Of a stretch of DNA of 33,922 nucleotides, positions 16,187 to 23,259 are shown piece after piece. This stretch comes from DATAFF01 sp036257595 (lineage in GTDB: Bacteria > Pseudomonadota > Alphaproteobacteria > Rhizobiales > Aestuariivirgaceae). Every line of letters starts with the position of its first letter. Position 1 is the stretch's first letter. Made by a program: the position numbers and the translations under genes. Under the pieces are notes generated by a model. That model was not told the origin of the DNA and did not search any database. It worked only from the letters and a program-made list of their open reading frames with translations. Location: contig DATAFF010000037.1 in NCBI GenBank assembly GCA_036257595.1, positions 1 through 33,922 on the forward strand, written 5' to 3'.

Positions 16187-16616
16187 CCAGCTTGGTCGAC
16201 AGGATCACAGCCGATTCGGTCCGGGTGACACCGGGAATTGCCCCGATCTGGTCGAGCAGCTGGTCCAGCTCCTCTGCCGAGCCGGCCCGCATCAGCGCCA
16301 CGAAATCGAACTTGCCGCTCACCGTGTGAAGCGTGTCGATCTGGTGCAGCCGCAGCAGCGCCCGCATCACCTCGGTGGTGCGCCGGCTCTCCGTCGAGAC
16401 CTCGACATAGGCGCGGATGCCGCCGCGCCTGACCTCGCTGCCGAGCTTCACCGCATAACCGGCAATGGTCCCGCTCTGCTCGAGCCGCCTCAGCCGATCC
16501 TGAACTGTGGTTCGCGACAATCCGAGCTTGCGGGCCAGCGAGGCGATCGGCTCCCGTGCATTGAGTCGCAGCAAGGCGATCAGCTCCTCGTCCTTCGATG
16601 TGATGGAAAACGTCAT
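16176..16616 (-). CDS. Lrp/AsnC-family transcriptional regulator
   Basis: A 146-aa regulator. An N-terminal winged helix-turn-helix covers about residues 8-55 (LIALLRLNAREPIASLARKL, then GLSRTTVQDRLRRLEQSGTI). A C-terminal RAM/AsnC ligand-binding domain follows (about 65-140: GGIRAYVEVSTES...VSGKFDFVALMRAGSAEELDQLLDQIGAIPGVTRTES). ATG 16616 is preferred: GGAGAGAG lies about eight bases upstream, while the in-frame ATG at 16637 has no ribosome-binding site. It is divergent from the PLP decarboxylase with a 118-base gap, so it probably senses an amino acid and controls that gene and itself. Its C-terminal RQ and stop come from the repeat element. Confidence 0.93.
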   Translation of the reverse strand: MTFSITSKDEELIALLRLNAREPIASLARKLGLSRTTVQDRLRRLEQSGTIAGYAVKLGSEVRRGGIRAYVEVSTESRRTTEVMRALLRLHQIDTLHTVSGKFDFVALMRAGSAEELDQLLDQIGAIPGVTRTESAVILSTKLDRQ

Positions 16617-16734
16617 AATGCCGGCTCTCTCCGTCATTCCGACGGGAATTTTAGCCGATTCGGCGCAAATCGAAGTCTCCTTTCCGTTGCCGCAATTCGG
16701 CGATCCTCAATACTTCCAATCGGGGATTCGCGCC
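16617..16734. promoter_or_regulatory. Divergent promoter region of the Lrp regulator and decarboxylase
   Basis: Towards the regulator, TAAAAT (16653-16648, minus strand) is a 5-of-6 -10 match with no good -35, as expected for an activated or autoregulated promoter. Towards the decarboxylase, TTGCCG (16687-16692) and AATACT (16709-16714) are 16 bases apart. A stretch at 16643-16657 (CGGGAATTTTAGCCG) agrees at about 10 of 15 positions with the Lrp-type consensus as I remember it and covers the regulator -10. These are candidate sites only. Confidence 0.4.
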
Positions 16735-17922
16735 ATGAATGTTCACGCCCGCTCCTTGATCGATCGAGCACCCGCGACCCACGCCGACGGTGCCGCCGTG
16801 GCACGGCAATTACAGCCGCGCGAGCCGGTTTTCTGCTTTTCGCCGCGCGTCCTTGCCGCCACCGTCGCGAGCTTCCGCGCCGGCTTCCCCGGAGAAGTCT
16901 CCTATGCCGTCAAGGCCAATGGGGCTCGCATCGTCACTGCCGCCATGGCGGAAGCCGGCATTGGCGTGTTCGACGTCGCGTCGGTCGATGAGATGGAGGT
17001 GGTTGCCACCACGGCCCCGGGGGCCCGGTTCCACTACCATAATCCGGTAAAATCGCGGCATGAGATTGCCGAGGCCTTCGCCAGCCACGGCTGCCGGCGC
17101 TTTGCGCTCGACGATGTCGGCGAGCTCGCCAAGATCCTCGAAGTCGTGAAGGAGGCACCGCCGCTCGAGCTTGCGGTGCGCTTTCGCCTGCCGCCGCATG
17201 GCGCCGCCGCCCATGATTTCTCGACCAAGTTCGGTGCCGACCCCCAGGGTGCCGCAGACCTGTTGCGGCTCGTCGCCGGCTCCGGCCACCGGCCGGTCTT
17301 GACCTTCCACCCCGGCTCGCAATGCACCAAGCCCGAGGCTTATGGCCGTTACATCAAAGTCGCCGGCGAGATCGCCCGCGCCGCCGGCGTGCGCCTCGCG
17401 GCCCTCAATGTCGGCGGCGGTTTCCCTGCCCGCTACCGCGACAGCATCGCGCCGCCGCTTCCCGCCTTCTTCGAGGAGATCGCCGGCAGCGTCACTGCCG
17501 CCTTCCCGGGCGAGTGGCGGCCGGCTCTCGAATGCGAGCCGGGCCGCGGCCTGGTGGCAAGCTCCATGTCGCTGCTCACCCGGGTCAAGCTCGTCAAACC
17601 GTCACGCCGCGAGCTTTTCCTCAATGACGGTATCTATGGTGCGCTCATGGAGATGAGCCAGGCGCCCGCCCTTGCCCCCCATTATCGGGTGATCCGCGAC
17701 GGCGCGGTCCGTGGCGGGCCGGTGCAGCCCTTCATTGCCTATGGGCCGACTTGCGACCCGCTCGACCGCATCCCCGGCGAGCTGCTGCTGCCGGCCGACA
17801 TCGCCGAGGACGACTTCATCGAGTTCTCGACCGTCGGGGCTTATGGCGCGGCGACCGCCACCCGCTTCAATGGCTATGGCAGCTCCGCAATCGCCATTGT
17901 CGCGGACGTCTTCTGCGGCTGA
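16735..17922 (+). CDS. PLP-dependent decarboxylase, ornithine/lysine type (fold type III)
   Basis: A 395-aa fold-type III decarboxylase (alanine-racemase fold), probably making putrescine from ornithine or cadaverine from lysine. The PLP lysine is Lys60 in EVSYAVKANG. Further landmarks are HNPVKSRHEIAEA, the phosphate-binding GGGFPARY, ECEPGRGLVA, and the active-site Cys340 in AYGPTCDPLDR, the form found in ornithine/lysine decarboxylases rather than diaminopimelate decarboxylase. ATG 16735 begins MNVHARSLIDRAP; the upstream open frame overlaps the divergent regulator and is not family-like. Substrate choice between ornithine and lysine cannot be settled by eye. It is followed by the methyltransferase 73 bases on. 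Confidence 0.92.
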   Translation: MNVHARSLIDRAPATHADGAAVARQLQPREPVFCFSPRVLAATVASFRAGFPGEVSYAVKANGARIVTAAMAEAGIGVFDVASVDEMEVVATTAPGARFHYHNPVKSRHEIAEAFASHGCRRFALDDVGELAKILEVVKEAPPLELAVRFRLPPHGAAAHDFSTKFGADPQGAADLLRLVAGSGHRPVLTFHPGSQCTKPEAYGRYIKVAGEIARAAGVRLAALNVGGGFPARYRDSIAPPLPAFFEEIAGSVTAAFPGEWRPALECEPGRGLVASSMSLLTRVKLVKPSRRELFLNDGIYGALMEMSQAPALAPHYRVIRDGAVRGGPVQPFIAYGPTCDPLDRIPGELLLPADIAEDDFIEFSTVGAYGAATATRFNGYGSSAIAIVADVFCG

Positions 17923-17963
17923 TAAGCATCCAAAAGCCGTAGACGACATCAACTCGAAAACCT

Positions 17964-17999
17964 ATGGCTGTGCTCTCTTTCAGGGAGGGCACAGCGTGA
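17964..17999 (+). CDS. Possible 11-codon upstream ORF of the methyltransferase
   Basis: ATG 17964 opens a frame encoding MAVLSFREGTA and ending in TGA at 17997-17999. This stop overlaps the GTG start of the methyltransferase (17996-17998) as GTGA. The small frame runs through the hairpin that covers the downstream ribosome-binding site, so its translation would open that site. Its own ribosome-binding site is weak (GAAAA). The arrangement is suggestive, but the ORF is too short to be certain it is translated. Confidence 0.3.
   Translation: MAVLSFREGTA
17969..17993 (+). promoter_or_regulatory. Hairpin sequestering the methyltransferase ribosome-binding site
   Basis: TGTGCTCTC (17969-17977) pairs with GAGGGCACA (17985-17993) over nine positions with one U-G pair and a 7-base loop. 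The right arm and loop edge contain the GGGAGGG ribosome-binding site of the methyltransferase, whose GTG starts three bases later. As RNA this would hide the site unless opened by a ribosome, temperature or a ligand. There is no U-tract, so a terminator is unlikely. Confidence 0.5.
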
Positions 18000-18745
18000 T
18001 CGGGGCAATTTTACGAGGGCAGGTGGCGGCTTCGAAGGCCTTCGACCGCCTGCTGCCGGCACCCATGCGGGTCGATGGCAGCCGGTTTTTTCGCGAGGTT
18101 TTCATGGCTTCCTTCCTCGAGCCAGATCAGCGCATCGTCGATCTCGGCAGCGGGCGCTTCCCTTGCATCGACAAGACAACCAAGGAGCGGCTGTCGCTGC
18201 ACATCACCGGCATCGACATCAGTGCCGCCGAGCTGGCGGCCGCGCCGGCGGGATCTTACGATGAGACCATCGTCGCCGATGTCACCGCCTATCGCGGCAG
18301 CGGCAATGCCGATCTCGTCGTGTCCCACGCCGTGCTGGAGCACGTCCACGGAACGGACAAGGCCTTCCAGGCGATCGCCAGCATGGTGAAGCCGGGCGGC
18401 AGGGTCGCCCTGTTCGTGCCGTCGCGCAACGCCGTCTTTGCGCGGCTCAACCTGCTTCTGCCGGAGAGTATGAAGCGCGCGCTCCTCGCCATGCATCCCG
18501 AAAAGAAGCAGGGTCATGGCGGCGGCTGGCCCGCCTGTTACGACCGTTGCACCCCGCGAGGCTTCTCCGCGCTGGCGCGGCAGAGCGGCCTCGACGTCAT
18601 CCGCATCGAGCCCTTCTTTGCCAGCAGCTATTTCATGGTGGTGACGCCGCTCTACATTCTCTGGCGCGCCTGGTTGCTCGCCTTCCGGGCGACCGCCGGC
18701 GATGAAGCCGCCGAGACCTTCTGCATGGAGCTTCGGAAGCCATAG
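17996..18745 (+). CDS. Class I SAM-dependent methyltransferase
   Basis: A 249-aa protein with a Methyltransf_11-like domain. Motif I is RIVDLGSGRFP (residues about 47-56), followed by the acidic motif II HITGIDIS (69-76). The motif around ADLVVSHAVLEHVHG (105-119) and MVKPGGRVALFVPS (130-143) is typical of methyltransferases acting on small molecules or glycans. Near the C-terminus lies a hydrophobic helix (about 211-231, YFMVVTPLYILWRAWLLAF) that could touch the membrane. The start is taken as GTG 17996 because GGGAGGG is six bases upstream. It lies 73 bases after the decarboxylase, probably in the same operon. The substrate is unknown; no biosynthetic partner beyond the decarboxylase is nearby. 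Confidence 0.87.
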   Translation: MIGAILRGQVAASKAFDRLLPAPMRVDGSRFFREVFMASFLEPDQRIVDLGSGRFPCIDKTTKERLSLHITGIDISAAELAAAPAGSYDETIVADVTAYRGSGNADLVVSHAVLEHVHGTDKAFQAIASMVKPGGRVALFVPSRNAVFARLNLLLPESMKRALLAMHPEKKQGHGGGWPACYDRCTPRGFSALARQSGLDVIRIEPFFASSYFMVVTPLYILWRAWLLAFRATAGDEAAETFCMELRKP

Positions 18746-18750
18746 GAAGG

Positions 18751-18806
18751 AAGTAGCCGTTAGGCAATAGACCGTTAGCGACGCTCTGCCAACTCCTACA
18801 GCCTAA
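18751..18806 (+). repeat. Heptad-built intergenic repeat, copy 4 (degenerate)
   Basis: The left arm AAGTAGCCGTTAGGCAATAG (18751-18770) matches GCAGTAG-GCGTTAG-GCAATAG with two changes. After a spacer containing CGACGCTCTGCCAACTC, the right arm CCTACAGCCTAAGC (about 18795-18808) is a decayed CCTACTGCCTACTGC. It sits between the convergent methyltransferase and rplQ genes, in the same orientation as the other copies, and the rplQ TAG (18803-18805) falls within it. Confidence 0.7.
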
Positions 18807-19222
18807 GCAGTCGCCGTCTCGCCCTCGTTCTGCGGCGGGCCGGAGTCCTTGCCCTTCTCGTCCGGATTGCGGTCGACCAGCTCGATCACCGCCATCGGCG
18901 CCGAATCGCCATAACGGAAGCCGGCCTTGAGCACCCGCGTATAGCCGCCATTGCGGTTGCGATAGCGCTCGGCCAGAACGGCAAACAGCTTTTTGACCTG
19001 CTCCTCGTCGCCGATCTGGGAGATCGCCTGCCGCCGCGCATGCAGGCCCCCGTTCTTGGCGAGCGTCACCAGCTTCTCGACAATCGGCCTGAGATCCTTG
19101 GCCTTGGGAAGCGTCGTCGAGATTTGCTCATGCTTGATGAGGGCGGCCGCCATATTGGCGAACATCGCCGCGCGATGCTCATGGCTGCGGTTGAGCTTGC
19201 GGCCTCGATTGGCGTGTCGCAT
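18803..19222 (-). CDS. rplQ: Large ribosomal subunit protein bL17
   Basis: A 139-aa bL17 of the 50S subunit. It begins MRHANRGRKLNRSHEHRAAMFANMA and contains LRPIVEKLVTLAKNGGLHARRQA and the conserved YTRVLKAGFRYGDSAPMAVIELVDRN. The tail after about residue 122 is a variable Asp/Glu/Lys-rich extension (EKGKDSGPPQNEGETATA) typical of alphaproteobacteria. It is the last gene of the ribosomal superoperon, 14 bases after rpoA, and ends in repeat copy 4. Confidence 0.97.
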   Translation of the reverse strand: MRHANRGRKLNRSHEHRAAMFANMAAALIKHEQISTTLPKAKDLRPIVEKLVTLAKNGGLHARRQAISQIGDEEQVKKLFAVLAERYRNRNGGYTRVLKAGFRYGDSAPMAVIELVDRNPDEKGKDSGPPQNEGETATA

Positions 19223-19236
19223 GGCGTTTCAGGTCC

Positions 19237-20256
19237 TCAGTAATGGCTCTCATATTTCTTGGCCAGCTCTTCGATGTTCTCCGGCGGCCAGTTCGGCACT
19301 TCCATGCCGAGATGAAGACCCATCTGGGCGAGCACTTCCTTGATCTCGTTCAGCGATTTGCGACCGAAATTCGGAGTGCGCAGCATCTCCGCCTCGGTCT
19401 TCTGGATGAGATCGCCGATATAGACGATATTGTCGTTCTTCAAGCAGTTGGCCGAACGCACCGACAGCTCGAGCTCGTCGACTTTCTTCAAGAGCGCTGC
19501 ATTGAATTCGAGCTCCGGCCGCTCCTCCTCCGAGATTGCCTTGGACGGCTCTTCGAAATTGATGAAGATCTGCAGCTGGTCCTGGAGAATGCGCGCCGCA
19601 TAGGCAACGGAATCCTCCGGCGATACCGATCCGTCGGTCTCGACGCTGAGCGTCAGCTTGTCATAGTCGAGGATCTGACCTTCGCGGGTGTTCTCCACCC
19701 GATAGGAGACCCGCTTCACCGGGCTGTAGAGGCTGTCCACCGGAATGAGCCCGATCGGCGCATCCTCGGGGCGGTTGCGCTCGGCCGCCACATACCCCTT
19801 GCCGACATTGACGGTGAACTCCATCCGGATCTCGGCGCCCTCATCGAGGGTGCAGATCACATGGTTGGGGTTGAGCACCTGGATATCGGCGGTCTCCTGG
19901 ATGTCGCCCGCCTTGACCACGCCCGGCCCTTCCTTGCGCAGAACGACCCGCTTCGGCCCTTCGGAATGCATGATCAGGGCGATTTCCTTGATGTTGAGGA
20001 CGATATCCGTGACGTCCTCCCGCACCCCGGCTATCGAGGAGAATTCATGAAGCACGCCATCGATCTGCACCGAGGTCACCGCAGCGCCCTGGAGCGACGA
20101 CAGCAGCACCCGGCGCAACGCATTGCCCAGCGTCATGCCGAAGCCCCGCTCGAGCGGCTCGGCCACCAGCGTCGCCACCCGACGGCGGTCGCGCCCTTGC
20201 GCCACCTCGAGCTTCTGCGGCTTGATGAGCTCCTGCCAGTTCCTGTGATTCACCAT
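19237..20256 (-). CDS. rpoA: DNA-directed RNA polymerase alpha subunit
   Basis: A 339-aa alpha subunit. The N-terminal assembly domain has the usual WQELIKPQKLEV start, GFGMTLGNALRRVLLSSLQGAAVTSV and the dimerisation/beta-contact segments up to about residue 235. The C-terminal domain has LELSVRSANCLKNDNIVYIGDL and LRTPNFGRKSLNEIKEVLAQMGL, the helix-hairpin-helix part that binds UP elements and activators. ATG 20256 has AGGA about seven bases upstream. It lies between rpsK and rplQ as usual. Confidence 0.98.
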   Translation of the reverse strand: MVNHRNWQELIKPQKLEVAQGRDRRRVATLVAEPLERGFGMTLGNALRRVLLSSLQGAAVTSVQIDGVLHEFSSIAGVREDVTDIVLNIKEIALIMHSEGPKRVVLRKEGPGVVKAGDIQETADIQVLNPNHVICTLDEGAEIRMEFTVNVGKGYVAAERNRPEDAPIGLIPVDSLYSPVKRVSYRVENTREGQILDYDKLTLSVETDGSVSPEDSVAYAARILQDQLQIFINFEEPSKAISEEERPELEFNAALLKKVDELELSVRSANCLKNDNIVYIGDLIQKTEAEMLRTPNFGRKSLNEIKEVLAQMGLHLGMEVPNWPPENIEELAKKYESHY

Positions 20257-20289
20257 TGTACCATCCTGTGAAATTGACGAGCGCGCCGA

Positions 20290-20679
20290 TCAGACCCGGC
20301 GGCGCTTCGGCGGGCGAACGCCATTATGCGGAATGGGCGTGACGTCGCGAATGGTCATCACCTGCAACCCGCAGGCCTGCAGCGCCCGAAGCGCCGACTC
20401 GCGCCCGGAGCCCGGCCCCGAAACCTCGACCTCGACCGTCCGCATGCCATGCTCCATGGCTGCACGGCCGGCCTGATCGGCCGCCACCTGGGCAGCATAG
20501 GGAGTGGATTTGCGCGAGCCCTTGAAGCCGAGCTTGCCAGCCGACGCCCAGGAAATGGTGTTCCCCTGGACATCGGTGATGGTGATCATCGTGTTGTTGA
20601 AGGAGGAATGAACATGCACCACGCCCGAGGTGATGTTCTTGCGCTCCTTGCGGCGCGGGCGGACCGGTTCCTTGGCCAT
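20290..20679 (-). CDS. rpsK: Small ribosomal subunit protein uS11
   Basis: A 129-aa uS11 of the 30S platform, near the mRNA exit. Typical blocks are NITSGVVHVHSSFNNTMITITD, GNTISWASAGKLGFKGSRKSTP and the C-terminal IRDVTPIPHNGVRPPKRRRV. It lies between rpsM and rpoA. Confidence 0.98.
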   Translation of the reverse strand: MAKEPVRPRRKERKNITSGVVHVHSSFNNTMITITDVQGNTISWASAGKLGFKGSRKSTPYAAQVAADQAGRAAMEHGMRTVEVEVSGPGSGRESALRALQACGLQVMTIRDVTPIPHNGVRPPKRRRV

Positions 20680-20709
20680 CTGACAGTTCCCTCGGCAGTG
20701 ACGATTGCG

Positions 20710-21078
20710 TTACTTCTTCTTGCCGGCGATCGGCTTGGCGGGTCCCTTGCGGGTGCGCGCATTGGTATGGGTGCGCTGACCCCGCACGGGAAGGCCGCGG
20801 CGGTGGCGCAGGCCGCGATAGGTACCGAGATCCATCAGCCGCTTGATGTTCATTGCCACCTCGCGCCGGAGATCGCCCTCGACGATGTAGTCGCGGTCGA
20901 TCACCTCGCGGATCTGCAGAACTTCGGCGTCCGACAGCTCATTGACCCGCCGCTCCAGCGGGATTTTGACCTTTTCGCAGATTTCATGCGCCTTTTTCGA
21001 GCCGATACCGTAAATATACTGAAGCGCGATCGGCACACGCTTTGCGGTCGGAATGTTAACGCCTGCGATACGAGCCAC
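20710..21078 (-). CDS. rpsM: Small ribosomal subunit protein uS13
   Basis: A 122-aa uS13 of the 30S head, contacting P-site tRNA and the intersubunit bridge. It starts MARIAGVNIPTAKRVPIALQ, contains YIYGIGSKKAHEICEK and DLGTYRGLRHRRGLPVRGQR, and ends in the basic tail RTRKGPAKPIAGKKK. It is the first gene after a 131-base gap containing a strong promoter, so rpsM-rpsK-rpoA-rplQ can be transcribed separately from the upstream part. Confidence 0.98.
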   Translation of the reverse strand: MARIAGVNIPTAKRVPIALQYIYGIGSKKAHEICEKVKIPLERRVNELSDAEVLQIREVIDRDYIVEGDLRREVAMNIKRLMDLGTYRGLRHRRGLPVRGQRTHTNARTRKGPAKPIAGKKK

Positions 21079-21175
21079 GTCGCGATCTCCTGAAAAACCT
21101 CACAAGACGCAATTGGCCGCGCCCAAGCAGGAGCGCGCTCCCCTTGCAGCCGACCATTTTCGACCGGAAAACGCG

Positions 21176-21204
21176 TATGTAGGCGGGATTTTCCGATCCG
21201 TCAA
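21176..21204 (-). promoter_or_regulatory. Internal sigma70-type promoter for rpsM-rpsK-rpoA-rplQ
   Basis: On the minus strand TTGACG (21204-21199; 5 of 6) and TACATA (21181-21176) are separated by exactly 17 bases. The -35 begins six bases beyond the adk stop. Transcription would start near 21169, giving a leader of about 90 bases before the rpsM ATG at 21078. The leader contains the perfect palindrome GGAGCGCGCTCC (21130-21141). Confidence 0.65.
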
Positions 21205-21209
21205 CCACC

Positions 21210-21860
21210 TCATGCGATGCGCAGCGCCTCCTCGATCTGGCGCGACACTTCGTCGATCCCCGCCATGCCATCGATCCTTTTGAGCTTGCCCAGCGCGGCG
21301 TAATAGGCGACCAGCGGCGCCGTCTGGCGGTTGTAGATGCCGAGCCGGCTTTTCACGGTCTCGGCATTGTCGTCGGCGCGTCGCACGAAGTCGCTGCCGC
21401 CACAGGCGTCGCACCGACCCTCGCTCCGCGGCCGCTCGAACGCTTCATGGTACCCTTTGCCGCAGCCGGAGCAGCTGAACCGCCCGCTCAGCCGCCTGAC
21501 CAGCGCCTCGTCATCCACCGCGAGCTCGATGACCATGTCGAGCTTGAGACCGCGGCTCGCCATCAGGCGGTCGAGCGCCGCCGCCTGGGCGACATTGCGG
21601 GGGAACCCGTCAAGGATGAAGCCGCGCCTGGCATCGGGCTGGTCCAATCGGTCGGCGATGATCGACACCACCGTCTCGTCGGAGACGAGATCGCCGCGAT
21701 CCATCACCGCCTTGGCCTGCCTGCCATGCTCGCTGCCGGCGGCGACCGCCGCCCGCAGCATGTCGCCGGTCGACAGCTGCTTCATGCCGCGGCTGGCCTC
21801 GAGCCGCTTGGCCTGCGTCCCTTTGCCGGCCCCTGGCGGACCGAGCAGGATGATGTTCAT
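21210..21860 (-). CDS. adk: Adenylate kinase (zinc-binding long form)
   Basis: A 216-aa long-form adenylate kinase interconverting ATP + AMP and 2 ADP. The P-loop is GPPGAGKGT at residues 7-15. FILDGFPRNVAQA is the conserved NMP-side signature. The LID domain carries four cysteines at 130, 133, 150 and 153 (CSGC, CDAC), indicating the zinc-stabilised LID. The ATG overlaps the secY stop as ATGA, so the two are translationally coupled. Its stop lies close to the internal promoter for rpsM. Confidence 0.98.
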   Translation of the reverse strand: MNIILLGPPGAGKGTQAKRLEASRGMKQLSTGDMLRAAVAAGSEHGRQAKAVMDRGDLVSDETVVSIIADRLDQPDARRGFILDGFPRNVAQAAALDRLMASRGLKLDMVIELAVDDEALVRRLSGRFSCSGCGKGYHEAFERPRSEGRCDACGGSDFVRRADDNAETVKSRLGIYNRQTAPLVAYYAALGKLKRIDGMAGIDEVSRQIEEALRIA

Positions 21861-23188
21861 CGCTTCGGACCCCTGAGCTTGGCCTTCTTCACCAGCCCCT
21901 CATATTGCTGGGCCAGCAAATGCCCCTGGATCTGGGTGACCGTGTCCATGGTGACCGACACCACGATGAGCAGCGATGTGCCGCCGAAATAGAACGGCAT
22001 CCGCGCATAGTAGGTCAGAAGCTCCGGCAGCATGCACACCGCGGACAGATAAAGGGCGCCGATCATGGTGATCCGCGTCAGCACGTAGTCGATATATTCC
22101 GCGGTCCGCTCGCCCGGCCGGATCCCCGGGATGAAGCCGCCATATTTCTTGAGATTGTCTGCAGTCTCCTTCGGGTTGAGCATGATCGCCGTATAGAAGA
22201 AGGCGAAGAAGATGATCAGCCCGACATAGAGCATCATGAACAATGGCTGCCCGTGACCGAGCAGAGCCGTGATGTAGTTCAACCACTCCGGCCCCTGGCC
22301 CTGGCTGAAATTCGCCACCGTGATCGGCAGTAGCAGAAGCGAGGAGGCGAAGATCGGTGGAATGACGCCCGAAGTGTTGAGCTTGAGCGGCAGATGCGAG
22401 CGGTCCGACTGCATCATGCGATCGCCGACCTGACGCTTGGGATACTGCACCGGGATCTTTCGCAGCGCCCGCTCCATGAAGACGATGAAGGCGATGACGA
22501 CCAGCGCCATCGCGATAATGCCGAGGATCACGAAGGTCGACATCTGCCCGGTGCGCCCGAGCTCGAGCGTCTGGCCGATCGCCGAGGGCAGGCCCGCCAC
22601 GATGCCGGCAAAGATGATGAGCGAGATGCCGTTGCCGATGCCCCGCGAGGTGATCTGCTCGCCAAGCCACATCAGAAAGACGGTGCCGCCGGTCAGAGTG
22701 ATCACCGTCGAGATGCGGAAGAACCAGCCGGGGTCGAGCACCACGCCGCCCTGCCCCTCGAGACCGACTGCAATGCCATAGGCTTGCAACGCCGCCAGCA
22801 GCACCGTGCCGTAGCGGGTGTACTGGTTCATCTTCTTGCGGCCCTGCTCTCCCTCCTTCTTGAGTTGCTCGAGATGGGGCGACACCGTCGTCATCAGCTG
22901 AATGATGATCGACGCCGAGATATAGGGCATGATGTTGAGCGCAAAGATCGCCATCCGGCCGAGCGCGCCGCCGGCCAGCCCGTTGATCCAGCCCAGAATG
23001 CCCGTCGAATTCTGCTGCACCAGCCGGGCGAGCTCGACCGGATCCACCCCCGGCACGGGAATGTAGGTGCCCAGGCGATAGACGATCAGCGCACCCAGCG
23101 TGAACCAGATGCGCTTCTTGAGATCCTCGGCCTTCGCGAACGCGGAGAAATTGATGTTTGCTGCAAGTTGTTCCGCTGCGGATGCCAT
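21857..23188 (-). CDS. secY: Protein translocase channel subunit SecY
   Basis: A 443-aa inner-membrane channel with ten membrane segments. Recognisable blocks are FTLGALIVYRLGTYIPVPGVD (segment 1 and plug approach), ASIIIQLMTTVSPHLEQLKKEGEQGRKKM, LGEQITSRGIGNGISLIIFAGI, and the conserved cytosolic loop KETADNLKKYGGFIPGIRPGERTAEYID. It sits between rplO (71 bases upstream) and adk (4-base overlap), as in most bacteria. Confidence 0.98.
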   Translation of the reverse strand: MASAAEQLAANINFSAFAKAEDLKKRIWFTLGALIVYRLGTYIPVPGVDPVELARLVQQNSTGILGWINGLAGGALGRMAIFALNIMPYISASIIIQLMTTVSPHLEQLKKEGEQGRKKMNQYTRYGTVLLAALQAYGIAVGLEGQGGVVLDPGWFFRISTVITLTGGTVFLMWLGEQITSRGIGNGISLIIFAGIVAGLPSAIGQTLELGRTGQMSTFVILGIIAMALVVIAFIVFMERALRKIPVQYPKRQVGDRMMQSDRSHLPLKLNTSGVIPPIFASSLLLLPITVANFSQGQGPEWLNYITALLGHGQPLFMMLYVGLIIFFAFFYTAIMLNPKETADNLKKYGGFIPGIRPGERTAEYIDYVLTRITMIGALYLSAVCMLPELLTYYARMPFYFGGTSLLIVVSVTMDTVTQIQGHLLAQQYEGLVKKAKLRGPKR

Positions 23189-23259
23189 ATCCTACCTCAT
23201 GCCTTCGGGCGGCCTTGAACCCGAAAATATCGGGAGCCGAACCGAAAGACGCAACCGTT

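Noticed and set aside
21130..21141. GGAGCGCGCTCC as a terminator after adk
   Set aside because: It is a perfect palindrome but leaves at most a 4-bp stem, has no U-tract, and lies downstream of the likely promoter, inside the rpsM leader.
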